A DNA stretch of 57,706 bases from Bacteroidia bacterium (lineage in GTDB: Bacteria > Bacteroidota > Bacteroidia > Bacteroidales > CAJPTX01), in contig CAJPTV010000001.1 in NCBI GenBank assembly GCA_905373665.1, positions 1-57,706 of the forward strand, read 5' to 3'. Under the pieces are notes generated by a model, which was given only the letters and a program-made list of their open reading frames with translations, did no database searches and was not told the origin of the DNA. Below, piece by piece: positions 25,237-33,516 of this stretch (positions are counted from its first letter, which is position 1; every line of letters begins with the position of its first letter). The translations under genes and the position numbers were made by a program.

Positions 25237-25289
25237 GCCACTTTTCGGAAGTCCTATTATCGCTCGCACTCGTCAGATACCCCCGAGGC

Positions 25290-26210
25290 TCACCTTCTGA
25301 GGAACTTCAACTTCGTTTCCGAAACAATGATGGCGGCAAAGATGAGTACAAAGCCAATAGCGAGCATCGTCGTAATCTTCTCGCCGTAAAAGATCACCCC
25401 AAACAATACACAGAAAAGCGACTCCGTCCCTAAGATAATCGCCGCACTGTTCGCATCCGTATACTTCTGCCCAATGTTCTGCAAAAGCAACGCCACGGCC
25501 GTAGCTAAGATTGCGAGATAACCGACCGCCATCCACAAATCCGTCCCCCACTGTGCTAATTCGATAGCTTTGGGCTCTTGAACAAACACCGCCACCGAAG
25601 CAAATATCCCTGCAAAAAGGAACTGCAAAATCGTAATCAATATGGGGTCTTTCTCGCGACTAAAACGCTCGATCGTCACAATGTGTGCCGCGAAGAAAAT
25701 ACCACTCAACAATGCCAAAGCGTCGGGAAGTGAAAAGCCCGCATACTGATTTGCTGCCACCTCTGCAGGAGCAGCCTCTCCAAAAGAGATAAGCCCAATC
25801 CCCGAAATACAAAGCACGGCCGCCATCAGATTGTAACGGTCTGGGCGCACACGGTTTACAGCCCAAGCGAGGAAGGGCACGATAACACAATAAGCCGCAG
25901 AAAGAAAACCACTCCGCCCCGGGTCTCCAGCCGCATCCGTAACCCCCAGCGTCTGTGCCGAATGAGCTAAGAAAAGGCACAAACCTATCACCAAACCACT
26001 CACCAAATAAGAGGGATTGATTTGCTTTAAGCGTTTGAAAAAGACAATCGCCAGTACCACGCAAGCGATCAGAAAACGCATAGCGATCAGCAGATTCGGG
26101 TGAATCGTCCCCGTCGTACTCTTGGAGACTACGAGCGTACTACCCCAAATCACAGCCACCAGCAGGAGCGCAAGACGCGCCCAAAGTTTCGTATTTGCAG
26201 CAGAAGACAT
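25290..26210 (-). CDS. EamA/DMT-superfamily permease
   Basis: The 306-residue membrane protein has ten predicted helices in two EamA repeats. Typical stretches are VAVIWGSTLVVSK in helix 1, SAAYCVIVPFLAWAV in helix 4 and NSAAIILGTESLFCVLFGVIFYGE in helix 9. It is not closely alike to the EamA protein at 13258-14223. Its gene ends 66 bases upstream of thiS; a role in thiamin-precursor transport is possible but nothing in the sequence shows it. A TACTTTTG promoter box lies at 26257-26264. Confidence 0.88.
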   Translation of the reverse strand: MSSAANTKLWARLALLLVAVIWGSTLVVSKSTTGTIHPNLLIAMRFLIACVVLAIVFFKRLKQINPSYLVSGLVIGLCLFLAHSAQTLGVTDAAGDPGRSGFLSAAYCVIVPFLAWAVNRVRPDRYNLMAAVLCISGIGLISFGEAAPAEVAANQYAGFSLPDALALLSGIFFAAHIVTIERFSREKDPILITILQFLFAGIFASVAVFVQEPKAIELAQWGTDLWMAVGYLAILATAVALLLQNIGQKYTDANSAAIILGTESLFCVLFGVIFYGEKITTMLAIGFVLIFAAIIVSETKLKFLRR

Positions 26211-26256
26211 TGTGCTACTATTCTTACTTGTTCAAATGTTTTTTGATTTCACGGCA

Positions 26257-26264
26257 CAAAAGTA
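26257..26264 (-). promoter_or_regulatory. -7 box of the EamA gene
   Basis: TACTTTTG on the minus strand, consensus TAnnTTTG, about 46 bases upstream of ATG 26210. Confidence 0.55.
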
Positions 26265-26333
26265 CGAACAAACTACGAACCGAGCTAGTCTACCGCTCAA
26301 AGCACATACCACAACGCAGAGAGTATAAAAAAA

Positions 26334-26361
26334 GCCACAGCGCTCGCAAGAGTGCCGTGGC
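26334..26361 (-). terminator. terminator after megL
   Basis: On the minus strand GCCACGGCACTC pairs with GAGCGCTGTGGC (two mismatches) across a TTGC loop, followed by seven T residues. Confidence 0.85.
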
Positions 26362-26383
26362 TCTATTATAGACCGTTTGGCTC

Positions 26384-27607
26384 TTATTTCGTAGAATGTG
26401 CTGCCTCAAGAGCTTGCTTCAAATCAGCAATGATATCTTCTGCATCCTCCAAGCCTACAGAAAGGCGAATCAGACCGTCGGTAATATCACTCTCCGCACG
26501 CTCCTCTGGGCTATAAGGTGAGTGTGTCATGCTCGCAGGGTGTTGGATCAGCGTTTCCGCATCGCCCAAGCTCACAGCCACCTTTGCCAACTGTACCGAG
26601 TTGATAAGCTTCTTTCCTGCCTCAATATTCCCCTTGATTTCAAAAGCGATCATCGCTCCCGGGAGCGTCATCTGCTTCTTAGCCAACTCGTATTGTGGGA
26701 AGCTCTTCAACCCCGGGTAGTAAACCGCCTTAACCTCTGGATGCCCCTCAAGGAACTCTGCAACCTTCTGTGCGTTCGCGCAGTGACGATCCAGACGGAT
26801 CGACAGGGTCTTCATCCCACGCCCAATCAAATAGGCTTCAAACGGACCGAGACACGCCCCCGTCATATCCTTTACGCCCACCAGACGCACTTGGTCGATA
26901 AACTCCTTCTTTCCTACGACGAACCCCGCAATCACATCCCCGTGTCCATTGAGATATTTCGTTGCAGAGTGAATCACCACATCCGCCCCCATCTCTATTG
27001 GGCGCTGAATATAGGGGGTACAGTACGTGTTGTCTACATAGACCTGCAGCGCAGGGTTATGCTTGTGTGCCATCGTAGCGATAGCTTCAATATCGGCCAC
27101 GTACATATTCGGGTTCGCAGGCGTCTCCAAATAAACCACCTTGGTGTTCGGACGGAGTGCCTTCTCCACCTCTTTCACATCACGCGTATCCACGAAGGTA
27201 ACCTCTACACCAAAGCGCGAAAGCCCATGCTTGAGATAAGCGAAGGTGCAGCCATAGAGGGTCTTAGCTGCGACGATATGGTCGCCCGCCGAGACGCTTA
27301 CCCACAGCGCCGAGGTTACAGCACCAATCCCCGAGGCTGTCGACATGGCCGCCTCTGCCCCTTCGAGGTCTGCAAGACGAACCTCAATCTCCGAGCTGTT
27401 CGGGTTGCCCAGACGGGTATAGATATACCCCTCTTCTTCGAGAGCAAAACGACGTCCTCCCTGCTCTGCCGAGTCAAACTCAAAGGTAGAGGTCTGATAG
27501 ATTGGGCTCGCCAATGCGCCAAACTCGTTGTGGAGATGACCACTGTGGATAGCACGGGTCGAGAACCCTTTGAACTGTGCGTGGTCACACTTTTTCTTAC
27601 ATGCCAT
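26384..27607 (-). CDS. megL: methionine gamma-lyase (Cys/Met metabolism PLP enzyme)
   Basis: The 407-residue protein belongs to the Cys/Met PLP-dependent enzymes. PLP is held by Lys in HSATKYLNGHGD (about 212) with Asp in YVDNTYCTPY. The loop KTLYGCTFAYLKHGL carries the Cys next to the catalytic Tyr that is characteristic of methionine gamma-lyase and is usually replaced in cystathionine enzymes. The reaction splits methionine into methanethiol, ammonia and 2-oxobutyrate; 2-oxobutyrate feeds propionate formation, which fits the decarboxylase genes directly upstream. Cystathionine gamma-lyase or homocysteine desulfhydrase activity is the alternative. ATG 27607 is preferred over TTG 27616. Confidence 0.88.
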   Translation of the reverse strand: MACKKKCDHAQFKGFSTRAIHSGHLHNEFGALASPIYQTSTFEFDSAEQGGRRFALEEEGYIYTRLGNPNSSEIEVRLADLEGAEAAMSTASGIGAVTSALWVSVSAGDHIVAAKTLYGCTFAYLKHGLSRFGVEVTFVDTRDVKEVEKALRPNTKVVYLETPANPNMYVADIEAIATMAHKHNPALQVYVDNTYCTPYIQRPIEMGADVVIHSATKYLNGHGDVIAGFVVGKKEFIDQVRLVGVKDMTGACLGPFEAYLIGRGMKTLSIRLDRHCANAQKVAEFLEGHPEVKAVYYPGLKSFPQYELAKKQMTLPGAMIAFEIKGNIEAGKKLINSVQLAKVAVSLGDAETLIQHPASMTHSPYSPEERAESDITDGLIRLSVGLEDAEDIIADLKQALEAAHSTK

Positions 27608-27635
27608 GATTACCAATACTATAGTTTCAACAAAA

Positions 27636-27673
27636 ACTTACGAGGCTGGGATTGCTCTCCATACCTCGTAAGT
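27636..27673 (-). terminator. terminator after the mmd operon
   Basis: The ten-base perfect stem ACTTACGAGG/CCTCGTAAGT with an 18-base loop is followed on the minus strand by TTTTTG. It lies 31 bases past the mmdB stop and just upstream of megL. Confidence 0.85.
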
Positions 27674-27704
27674 CCAACATTCTAACGAAATATACCGCTA
27701 TGGG

Positions 27705-28904
27705 TTACTTTAAGAAACTCAGCAGTACCCCCGCTGCTACGGCACTGCCGATCACCCCGGCGACGTTGGGCGCCATGGCATGCATCAGCAGATGGTTGTT
27801 CTTGTCATACGTTAACCCGACGTTTTGCGAAATACGGGCACTATCTGGCACCGCCGACACCCCCGCATTCCCAATCAATGGGTTGATTTTATTCTCCTTC
27901 TTCAAGAAGAGGTTCATCAGTTTGACAAAACAAACCCCCGTGGAAGTTGCCAAGATGAAAGAAAAAGCCCCAATGACGAAAACGAAGACCGAACCCCAAG
28001 TCAAGAAACCGACATCCACCCCATTGACCTCCCGCACAGCCTGCGTCGAAGCCCCTACGGTGAGACCTAACAACATCGTCACGATATCGATAAGCGGTCC
28101 CTTCGCTGTATTAGCCAAACGATCCGTCACGCCACTCTCTTTCAACAAATTTCCAAAGAAGAGCATCCCCAACAACGGCAACCCAGACGGTACAAGCAAC
28201 AGCGTAAGCAGCACCCCGATAATCGGGAACAAGACCTTCTCCGTCTTACTTACGCGACGCGGGGTACGCATCCGAATCAGTCGCTCCTTCTTAGTGGTAA
28301 GAAGACGCATCACCGGAGGTTGGATCACTGGCACGAGCGCCATGTAAGAGTAAGCCGAGATGGCGATAGCCCCCATCAGGTGGGGAGCAAGTTGCGAAGA
28401 AAGGAAGATAGCCGTCGGACCGTCAGCACCGCCGATAATCCCGATAGCCCCAGCCTCGGAAGGCGAAAAGCCCGCCGCTAACGCCACCATATAAGCACCG
28501 AAAATCCCGAACTGTGCCGCAGCACCGATGAGTACGAGCTTCGGGTTTGCGATGAGGTTCGTAAAGTCCGTCATCGCCCCAATACCGAGGAAGATTAAAG
28601 GCGGATAGAAGCCCTTCACCACCCCGAAGTACAGATAGTTGAGCACTGAGCCCGACTCGTAAATCCCGATCTGATACCCCTCTTTGAACGGAATATTCCC
28701 GATGATGATACCAAAGCCAATCGGGATCAAAAGCAACGGTTCGTACTCCTTAAAGACCCCGAGGAGGATAAAGGTAACCCCCACGAGGATCATCACAAGG
28801 TGCTTGTAAGTGAACCCTGCAATGCCCGTAAAAGAGAAGAATGAGCCTAAGCCGTCAGAAAAAGAGGTAAACCACGACGAGGCATCCAAGAGTGTAGCCA
28901 CCAT
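27705..28904 (-). CDS. mmdB: sodium-pumping decarboxylase beta subunit
   Basis: The 399-residue membrane protein is the Na+-translocating beta subunit (OadB/GcdB/MmdB family). It decarboxylates carboxybiotin and couples that to Na+ export. It has about ten membrane segments and family motifs GFGIIIGNIPF (about 57), FLGIGAMTDFTNLIANP with the conserved Asp (about 100-115), GIIGGADGPTAIFLSSQLAP (about 155) and GNAGVSAVPDSARISQ (about 343). It is the last gene of the mmdA-mmdD-mmdC-mmdB operon and begins four bases after mmdC ends. Confidence 0.95.
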   Translation of the reverse strand: MVATLLDASSWFTSFSDGLGSFFSFTGIAGFTYKHLVMILVGVTFILLGVFKEYEPLLLIPIGFGIIIGNIPFKEGYQIGIYESGSVLNYLYFGVVKGFYPPLIFLGIGAMTDFTNLIANPKLVLIGAAAQFGIFGAYMVALAAGFSPSEAGAIGIIGGADGPTAIFLSSQLAPHLMGAIAISAYSYMALVPVIQPPVMRLLTTKKERLIRMRTPRRVSKTEKVLFPIIGVLLTLLLVPSGLPLLGMLFFGNLLKESGVTDRLANTAKGPLIDIVTMLLGLTVGASTQAVREVNGVDVGFLTWGSVFVFVIGAFSFILATSTGVCFVKLMNLFLKKENKINPLIGNAGVSAVPDSARISQNVGLTYDKNNHLLMHAMAPNVAGVIGSAVAAGVLLSFLK

Positions 28905-28908
28905 GGTT

Positions 28909-29364
28909 CTAATCTCCTATTACGAGTAGAATATCGCCCTCGATCACCTGCTGCCCTTGTGCACAGTTGACCGAAACGATGCGTCCTGAGCGCGGCGCTT
29001 TCAGCTCATTTTCCATCTTCATAGACTCGAGCACGACCACCAAGTCTCCCTCCTTCACCTGTTGACCTTGCGAGACAGCGACCTTGGTCACCACTCCAGG
29101 GAGGGGCGAAGGCATCGCATCCCCGCCCGCCGTATTGGCAGCCGCAGGTCTAGGCGCAGCAGCAACAGGCGCAGCAGCTGCTGCTGGAGCGGGCGTCGCT
29201 ACACGCGGACGTGCCACTGGCGTACTCTCGCCCCCTTTGCCACTTTTGCGCTTCTCGACCGTATACAGCTCTCCGTTGACCTCCACTTTAGCCGAAAAGT
29301 CAGACTCCTCGCTGATGGTCACCTCGTACGAAACTCCATTTATCACGTAATTGTACTTCTTCAT
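28909..29364 (-). CDS. mmdC: biotin carboxyl carrier subunit of the decarboxylase
   Basis: The 151-residue protein ends in a biotinyl domain with the biotinylation motif VLESMKMENELKAP; Lys in MKM carries biotin, which ferries CO2 between the carboxyltransferase and the beta subunit. Before it is a flexible Ala/Pro-rich linker (about 60-85), and the first 50 residues form the small N-terminal domain seen in gcdC/mmdC. MKKYNYV at 29364 is taken as start rather than the longer frame from 29391, since gcdC/mmdC proteins begin with this strand. Confidence 0.93.
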   Translation of the reverse strand: MKKYNYVINGVSYEVTISEESDFSAKVEVNGELYTVEKRKSGKGGESTPVARPRVATPAPAAAAAPVAAAPRPAAANTAGGDAMPSPLPGVVTKVAVSQGQQVKEGDLVVVLESMKMENELKAPRSGRIVSVNCAQGQQVIEGDILLVIGD

Positions 29365-29413
29365 GAGATTTAGTTCTAAGTTAGAACACACCGCTTATCG
29401 CCCACGCGCTCCA

Positions 29414-29839
29414 CTACCGACGCAAACGGTTGTGAAGTACGGCATAGCTCTTCGAATTCCAAGGAGAGTAACGACGCGAGAACTCCTGAATGGTGATCTC
29501 CACGATCTCCTCATCGTGGTGAAGACTATTGCTCTCGTGCAATGCCAGCATTATCGCCGCCACGACCCCAGCAGAGTCCGACTTCTTCCCCTTCTCTGGC
29601 ACACTCTTGCTCCGCGAGAGGTAACTGTCCATCAGGCGACCAATGTTCTTAAAGACCAAAAACAGCAATAAGAGCGCCCCCAACACCACGACCATCGCGA
29701 TGATCGTCATCCCGACGCCCGTGGAGTCATTCGCAGCAAAACCAGCAGATTGCGGCTTCGATTCCTGCACGGTGACGGTCATCGTCGTTGTGCTCGTTAC
29801 CGTCTGCGCCTCTACGAGTTGTATCGTTTTGCCCCACAT
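29414..29839 (-). CDS. mmdD: OadG-family delta/gamma subunit of the decarboxylase
   Basis: The 141-residue protein has one membrane helix (about 43-63, MTIIAMVVVLGALLLLFLVF) preceded by a Thr-rich exported segment and followed by a charged cytoplasmic tail. In OadG-type subunits this tail holds the carboxyltransferase and beta subunits together. Order, spacing (start two bases after mmdA stops) and topology support the call more than sequence identity does. The C-terminal YSPWNSKSYAVLHNR is often seen in Bacteroidota members. Confidence 0.82.
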   Translation of the reverse strand: MWGKTIQLVEAQTVTSTTTMTVTVQESKPQSAGFAANDSTGVGMTIIAMVVVLGALLLLFLVFKNIGRLMDSYLSRSKSVPEKGKKSDSAGVVAAIMLALHESNSLHHDEEIVEITIQEFSRRYSPWNSKSYAVLHNRLRR

Positions 29840-29841
29840 GA

Positions 29842-31410
29842 CTACAACGGCAAATTGGAGTGTTTCTTGGGCGGCATCACATCCTTCTTCAGCTGCAACA
29901 TCTGCAAGGCACGGATGATCCTAAAACGTGTATTCCGAGGCTCGATGACATCATCGATATACCCCATGCTTGCCGCCACGTAGGGGTTCGCAAACTTCTC
30001 TTTGTACTCCACTTCTTTTTCGGCAATGAACTCTGCTTTCTTTGCTGCGTCATCTCCCAGCTCGGCAAGTTCCTTACCGTAAAGAATTTCAATCGCACCC
30101 TGCGGCCCCATCACAGCGATTTCCGCGGAGGGCCAAGCGTAGTTAATATCTGACTCCAACCCCTTGGAGCTCATCACGATATACGCACCACCATACGCCT
30201 TGCGCAAGATCACCGTTACCTTAGGCACGGTCGCCTCACCGTAAGCAAAGAGCAGCTTTGCACCGTGCATAATGATACCGCCCGTTTCCTGCCCAGAACC
30301 TGGGAGGAAGCCCGGCACGTCTACCAACGTTACTAGCGGGATGTTGAACGCGTCGCAGAAGCGCACAAAACGCGCCGCCTTGCGCGATGCGTTGATATCG
30401 AGCACCCCAGCCATAAAGTTCGGTTGGTTCGCTACGATGCCGACCGACATGCCATTCATGCGGGCAAAGCCGACGATGATATTCTTGGCAAAGTCGCGGT
30501 GTACTTCGAGGAACTTCCGGTCATCCACAATTGCGGTAATGACCTCCATCATGTTATAGGGCTTATTCGCTTCTTCGGGAATAATCTCGTTGAGCGAATC
30601 TTCCAAACGGTCGATGCTGTCCTCACAGAGGATGCGCTGTGGCTCTTCGAGGTTGTTCTGCGGGATGTATTCAAACAGCTCGCGAATGAGTGCGAAAGCC
30701 TCCTCTTCGGTCTCCGATTTGAAGGAAGCAACCCCAGACTTCGTAGCGTGCATCGTGGCGCCCCCCAAAGCCTCGGCGCTAATCACCTCGCCCGTGACGG
30801 TTTTCACCACCTTGGGGCCAGTTACAAACATATTCCCCGTGCCCGAGTTCATCAAAATAAAGTCGGTCAAGGCTGGCGAATAAACCGCTCCCCCTGCCGA
30901 CGGACCCATAATCATACTGATTTGTGGAATGACCCCCGAGGCCTTGATATTGCGTTCGAAGATTTCGGAGTACCCCGCAAGACTATTGACCCCCTCTTGA
31001 ATACGGGCTCCACCGCTATCCAAGATACCGATCACGGGCGCTCCGTTCTTAAGCGCCATATCCATAATCTTGCAGATCTTCTCAGCGCAAGTGAGGGAAA
31101 GCGACCCACCGTAGATCGTGAAGTCTTGCGAAAAGACGTAGACCACACGCCCATGAATCGTACCGTGCCCGGTCACGACGCCATCTCCGAGGAGGTGGTT
31201 CTTATCCATGTCAAAGTCCTGACACCGGTGGGTGACGAACATATCAAACTCTTCGAAACTATTCGGATCCAGCAACAATTTGATACGTTCCCGAGCGGTA
31301 AGCTTGCCCTTTTCGTGTTGGGAGGCGACTTTCTTCTCGCCACCAGCCTTACGAGCCTGCTCACGTTTCTCGATCAAACCTTTAATTTTCTCTGCCTGAA
31401 TGCCACTCAT
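29842..31410 (-). CDS. mmdA: methylmalonyl-CoA decarboxylase alpha subunit (carboxyltransferase)
   Basis: The 522-residue protein is the carboxyltransferase that moves CO2 from (S)-methylmalonyl-CoA to biotin, yielding propionyl-CoA. It has two crotonase-like halves with GILDSGGARIQEGVNSLAGY (about 115) and MGPSAGGAVYSPALTDF (about 155), then LVDVPGFLPGSGQETGGIIMHGAK (about 370, quoted in part) and LRKAYGGAYIVMSSKG (about 410). The sequence is also close to propionyl-CoA carboxylase beta, but the adjoining mmdD, mmdC and mmdB genes, with no biotin carboxylase, favour the Na+-pumping decarboxylase. ATG 31410 follows a TATCTTTG promoter by about 75 bases. Confidence 0.93.
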   Translation of the reverse strand: MSGIQAEKIKGLIEKREQARKAGGEKKVASQHEKGKLTARERIKLLLDPNSFEEFDMFVTHRCQDFDMDKNHLLGDGVVTGHGTIHGRVVYVFSQDFTIYGGSLSLTCAEKICKIMDMALKNGAPVIGILDSGGARIQEGVNSLAGYSEIFERNIKASGVIPQISMIMGPSAGGAVYSPALTDFILMNSGTGNMFVTGPKVVKTVTGEVISAEALGGATMHATKSGVASFKSETEEEAFALIRELFEYIPQNNLEEPQRILCEDSIDRLEDSLNEIIPEEANKPYNMMEVITAIVDDRKFLEVHRDFAKNIIVGFARMNGMSVGIVANQPNFMAGVLDINASRKAARFVRFCDAFNIPLVTLVDVPGFLPGSGQETGGIIMHGAKLLFAYGEATVPKVTVILRKAYGGAYIVMSSKGLESDINYAWPSAEIAVMGPQGAIEILYGKELAELGDDAAKKAEFIAEKEVEYKEKFANPYVAASMGYIDDVIEPRNTRFRIIRALQMLQLKKDVMPPKKHSNLPL

Positions 31411-31484
31411 AGCATTTTCCGTTTTAGTGTTCTCTAACCACAAATAATACACCACAGGCGTACCTCTTGTGGTACTTTGTAAGG

Positions 31485-31492
31485 CAAAGATA
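31485..31492 (-). promoter_or_regulatory. -7 box of the mmd operon
   Basis: TATCTTTG on the minus strand. It would give a leader of about 68 bases before mmdA ATG 31410. A second, poorer box (TTATTTG) lies near 31441-31447. Confidence 0.6.
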
Positions 31493-31681
31493 GAACATTT
31501 CTTAAGAACACCGCCCTAGGAGTCTCGCCGCCGCAGCCAGCGGGTCTCCCTCGTTGTGTGATAAAACAGAATCAGCGAAAGGGCACGAATGGGCGGGCGT
31601 AGTGCACCTTCCCGCAAAATACCACTTACAGCCCTCGATTCTTTGTTCCAGATCTCGGTTGAGAGATGGGTTAATTCTAGA

Positions 31682-31898
31682 TTATGTTTTCCTAAATTCG
31701 TACCTTGCTCACCCCCTGCAGATTCGGCGCAGCGAGCATGCAGAGCGTACATTGACGGTACATTGAGCGTACACAGCGCGTACAAAATGACCCATTTTTC
31801 ACCCCCTTTGCGCCCTTGTTTTATAAGGTTATTGTTATTTTACAAGATGCAATATTTACCAGTTCGTTATTGAAATAAGCGTTTATGTTTTCCTAAAT
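31682..31898. repeat. 16-base direct repeat pair
   Basis: TTATGTTTTCCTAAAT occurs at 31682-31697 and again at 31883-31898, about 200 bases apart, inside the non-coding gap upstream of the mmd promoter. The span covers both copies and the segment between. Confidence 0.8.
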
Positions 31899-31969
31899 CT
31901 TGCTATTGGTGCCGCCCCATGTTGGGGCATGTTTTACCCCCTATTTTACGACTCATTGTGCAGTGTGTT

Positions 31970-32875
31970 TTAACACACCTCCTTTACCGAGAGCGCTTCG
32001 GGTGCAAACCAGCGTATCGACGGATTGCGTTGCCACCACTGGCGTTGCCGACGTGCATACTGACGCGTATGGGTCTTGATTTGCTCGAAAGCCTCCTCGC
32101 GGGAGAGTTGACCGTCGAAATAGGCGAATAACTCCTGATACCCCACCGTTTTAAGGGGGGGCAGGTTGCGATAGACAAGGAGACCACGTGCCTCCTCCTC
32201 TAAGCCCTCGGCGCGCATCGCGTCGACACGGTCGTTGATCCGCTGATGCAGTTCTGGCAAAGGGCGCGTAATGCCCACCTCAACCAAGCGAAACGGACGC
32301 GGGACGGCGGGACGCGTTAACCACTGACTGTAGGGCGTCCCTGTCTGCAGGGTCACCTCCAAGGCACGGAGCACCCGCGCCCCATTCTGCGCATCAATAC
32401 GTGCTGCCGTTACAGGGTCTACCTTCCGCAATTGTTCAAAAAGCGCGCTTACCCCTTCGTGCTCGAGCTGCTGCGAAAGACGCTCTCGCAGCGCCGCATC
32501 TGGCACAGGGAAGGCATCCAAGCCGCGAGTCAGGGCATCCATATAGAGCATCGAACCGCCCGTGACGATAGCAAAGCGTTCTCCTGCCGCCCGTAAGGAT
32601 TCGATAAGCGCAAGTGCCTCGACCTCAAACTGCCCTGCGGAGAAGCGCTCTGTAACCGAATGGGTAGCGACGAAATAGTGGGGTGCTTGTGCTCGCTCCG
32701 CAGGCGTGGGCTGTGCCGTCCCGATGCGCATCTCGCGGTAACACTGTCGGGAGTCAGAAGAGATAATCGCACACCCCAGCGTCGTGGCCAAATGGAGCGC
32801 CGTGGCCGTCTTTCCGACCCCCGTAACCCCGTAAAGCGCAATTAGGGTAAAGGGGGAGGGAGCGACCGCGCTCAT
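31970..32875 (-). CDS. miaA: tRNA dimethylallyltransferase
   Basis: MiaA adds a dimethylallyl group to A37 of tRNAs that read UNN codons. The 301-residue protein has the P-loop GVTGVGKTATALHLA (about 16), SSDSRQCYREMRIGTAQPT (about 40), TGGSMLYMDALTRGLD (about 103) and the C-terminal QIKTHTRQYARRQRQWW-type helix. Length is normal. Its start codon overlaps the stop of the upstream gene in ATGA, so translation is coupled. Confidence 0.95.
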   Translation of the reverse strand: MSAVAPSPFTLIALYGVTGVGKTATALHLATTLGCAIISSDSRQCYREMRIGTAQPTPAERAQAPHYFVATHSVTERFSAGQFEVEALALIESLRAAGERFAIVTGGSMLYMDALTRGLDAFPVPDAALRERLSQQLEHEGVSALFEQLRKVDPVTAARIDAQNGARVLRALEVTLQTGTPYSQWLTRPAVPRPFRLVEVGITRPLPELHQRINDRVDAMRAEGLEEEARGLLVYRNLPPLKTVGYQELFAYFDGQLSREEAFEQIKTHTRQYARRQRQWWQRNPSIRWFAPEALSVKEVC

Positions 32876-33330
32876 AGACTCAACTCTCGGATATCGTCTA
32901 ACACTGTGCCCTCCATCGATGGGCTCGGTGTGGGGTTCTCGCCCTGAGACTTGATGCAGACGCCTGGGAGAAGGTCCACACTCCCCTCTTCTTCTCGAAG
33001 ATATTGCAAGTAGAGGGTACGGTTCAGGAACAAATCATAGCAGAAAATAAGACGTTGACCGGGGTGTTGACAGACGTCCCCAAGCGTAACGGAGTTCATC
33101 TCCACGAGGGGGATCTCCGCGTCGGAGTCCTCCATGTTCATGAGGGTTATTTCCATGGTCTTCTCCCATGCTTCGTCGACCACGTAGAAGGACATGAGGA
33201 GGTCGGAGGGGAGGTCTAATTGGTCGCAGAGGAAACGATAGAAATCATAGAACGTAACCGTGGAGGCTAAGAGGAATTCGCGCACGAAATCCTCTGCGAG
33301 AGGATCGACCATCCGGAAGTGCAGTTTCAT
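32872..33330 (-). CDS. pRiA4b ORF-3-like (IS1096 TnpR-like) conserved protein
   Basis: The 152-residue protein resembles the plasmid pRiA4b ORF-3-like family, annotated in Bacteroidota as IS1096 passenger TnpR-like although no transposon is present. FRMVDPLAEDFVREFLL, TVTFYDFYRFLCDQLDL, SFYVVDEAW and LGDVCQHPGQRLIFCYD follow the family pattern, with an acidic middle segment. Its role is unknown. It is translationally coupled to miaA (ATGA) and has a TACCTTTG box at 33367-33374 and an AGGAG upstream of ATG 33330. Such a gene beside miaA in a stable operon is more likely housekeeping than mobile. Confidence 0.8.
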   Translation of the reverse strand: MKLHFRMVDPLAEDFVREFLLASTVTFYDFYRFLCDQLDLPSDLLMSFYVVDEAWEKTMEITLMNMEDSDAEIPLVEMNSVTLGDVCQHPGQRLIFCYDLFLNRTLYLQYLREEEGSVDLLPGVCIKSQGENPTPSPSMEGTVLDDIRELSL

Positions 33331-33366
33331 TGTTCGTTCTCCTAAGCGTTTTGGTTTATAACTAAA

Positions 33367-33374
33367 CAAAGGTA
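33367..33374 (-). promoter_or_regulatory. -7 box of the pRiA4b-like gene and miaA
   Basis: TACCTTTG on the minus strand, 36 bases upstream of ATG 33330. Confidence 0.6.
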
Positions 33375-33516
33375 AACAAATTTGGGAATCGGAGCTTCCC
33401 GCCTCACGCTCCGCAACCTAGGGAATGTGCGCACCGTCTCTTGTAGCGGGAAACTACCCAATAAATTAGGAAAGTGCTACCTTTACGGTGCTAAAACAAC
33501 CGATAGAGGTGAGCTT

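Larger units (their letters stand above)
31456..31969. other. 514-bp non-coding gap between mmd operon and miaA
   Basis: No convincing gene lies here. It holds the mmd promoter at its left end, two copies of a 16-base direct repeat, a cluster of GTACA words (31745-31785: GTACATTGA, GTACATTGAG, GTACACAG, GTACAAAA), a small hairpin GCCCCA-TGT-TGGGGC (31915-31929), and a near-palindrome GTGTGTT-TT-AACACAC (31964-31979) at the miaA stop. Short open frames in the gap show no recognisable protein. Confidence 0.6.

Noticed and set aside
25237..25330. TPP riboswitch before thiS
   Set aside because: A GGGGGTATCTGACGAG stretch looked suggestive, but the conserved CTGAGA and GAACCTGAT elements are absent and most of it lies inside the EamA gene.
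29842..31410. propionyl-CoA carboxylase beta subunit
   Set aside because: The sequence is close, but the adjoining biotin carrier, OadG-like and beta membrane subunits and absence of a biotin carboxylase favour the decarboxylase pump.
30424..31437. 337-codon plus-strand frame opposite mmdA
   Set aside because: Antisense to a clearly conserved gene; no recognisable protein and no start signals.
31516..31785. small open frames in the mmd-miaA gap
   Set aside because: They have no recognisable domain, no ribosome site, and overlap each other on both strands.
32872..33330. insertion sequence (IS1096 TnpR-like name)
   Set aside because: Only the family name suggests a transposon; no transposase or inverted ends flank the gene, and it is coupled to miaA.
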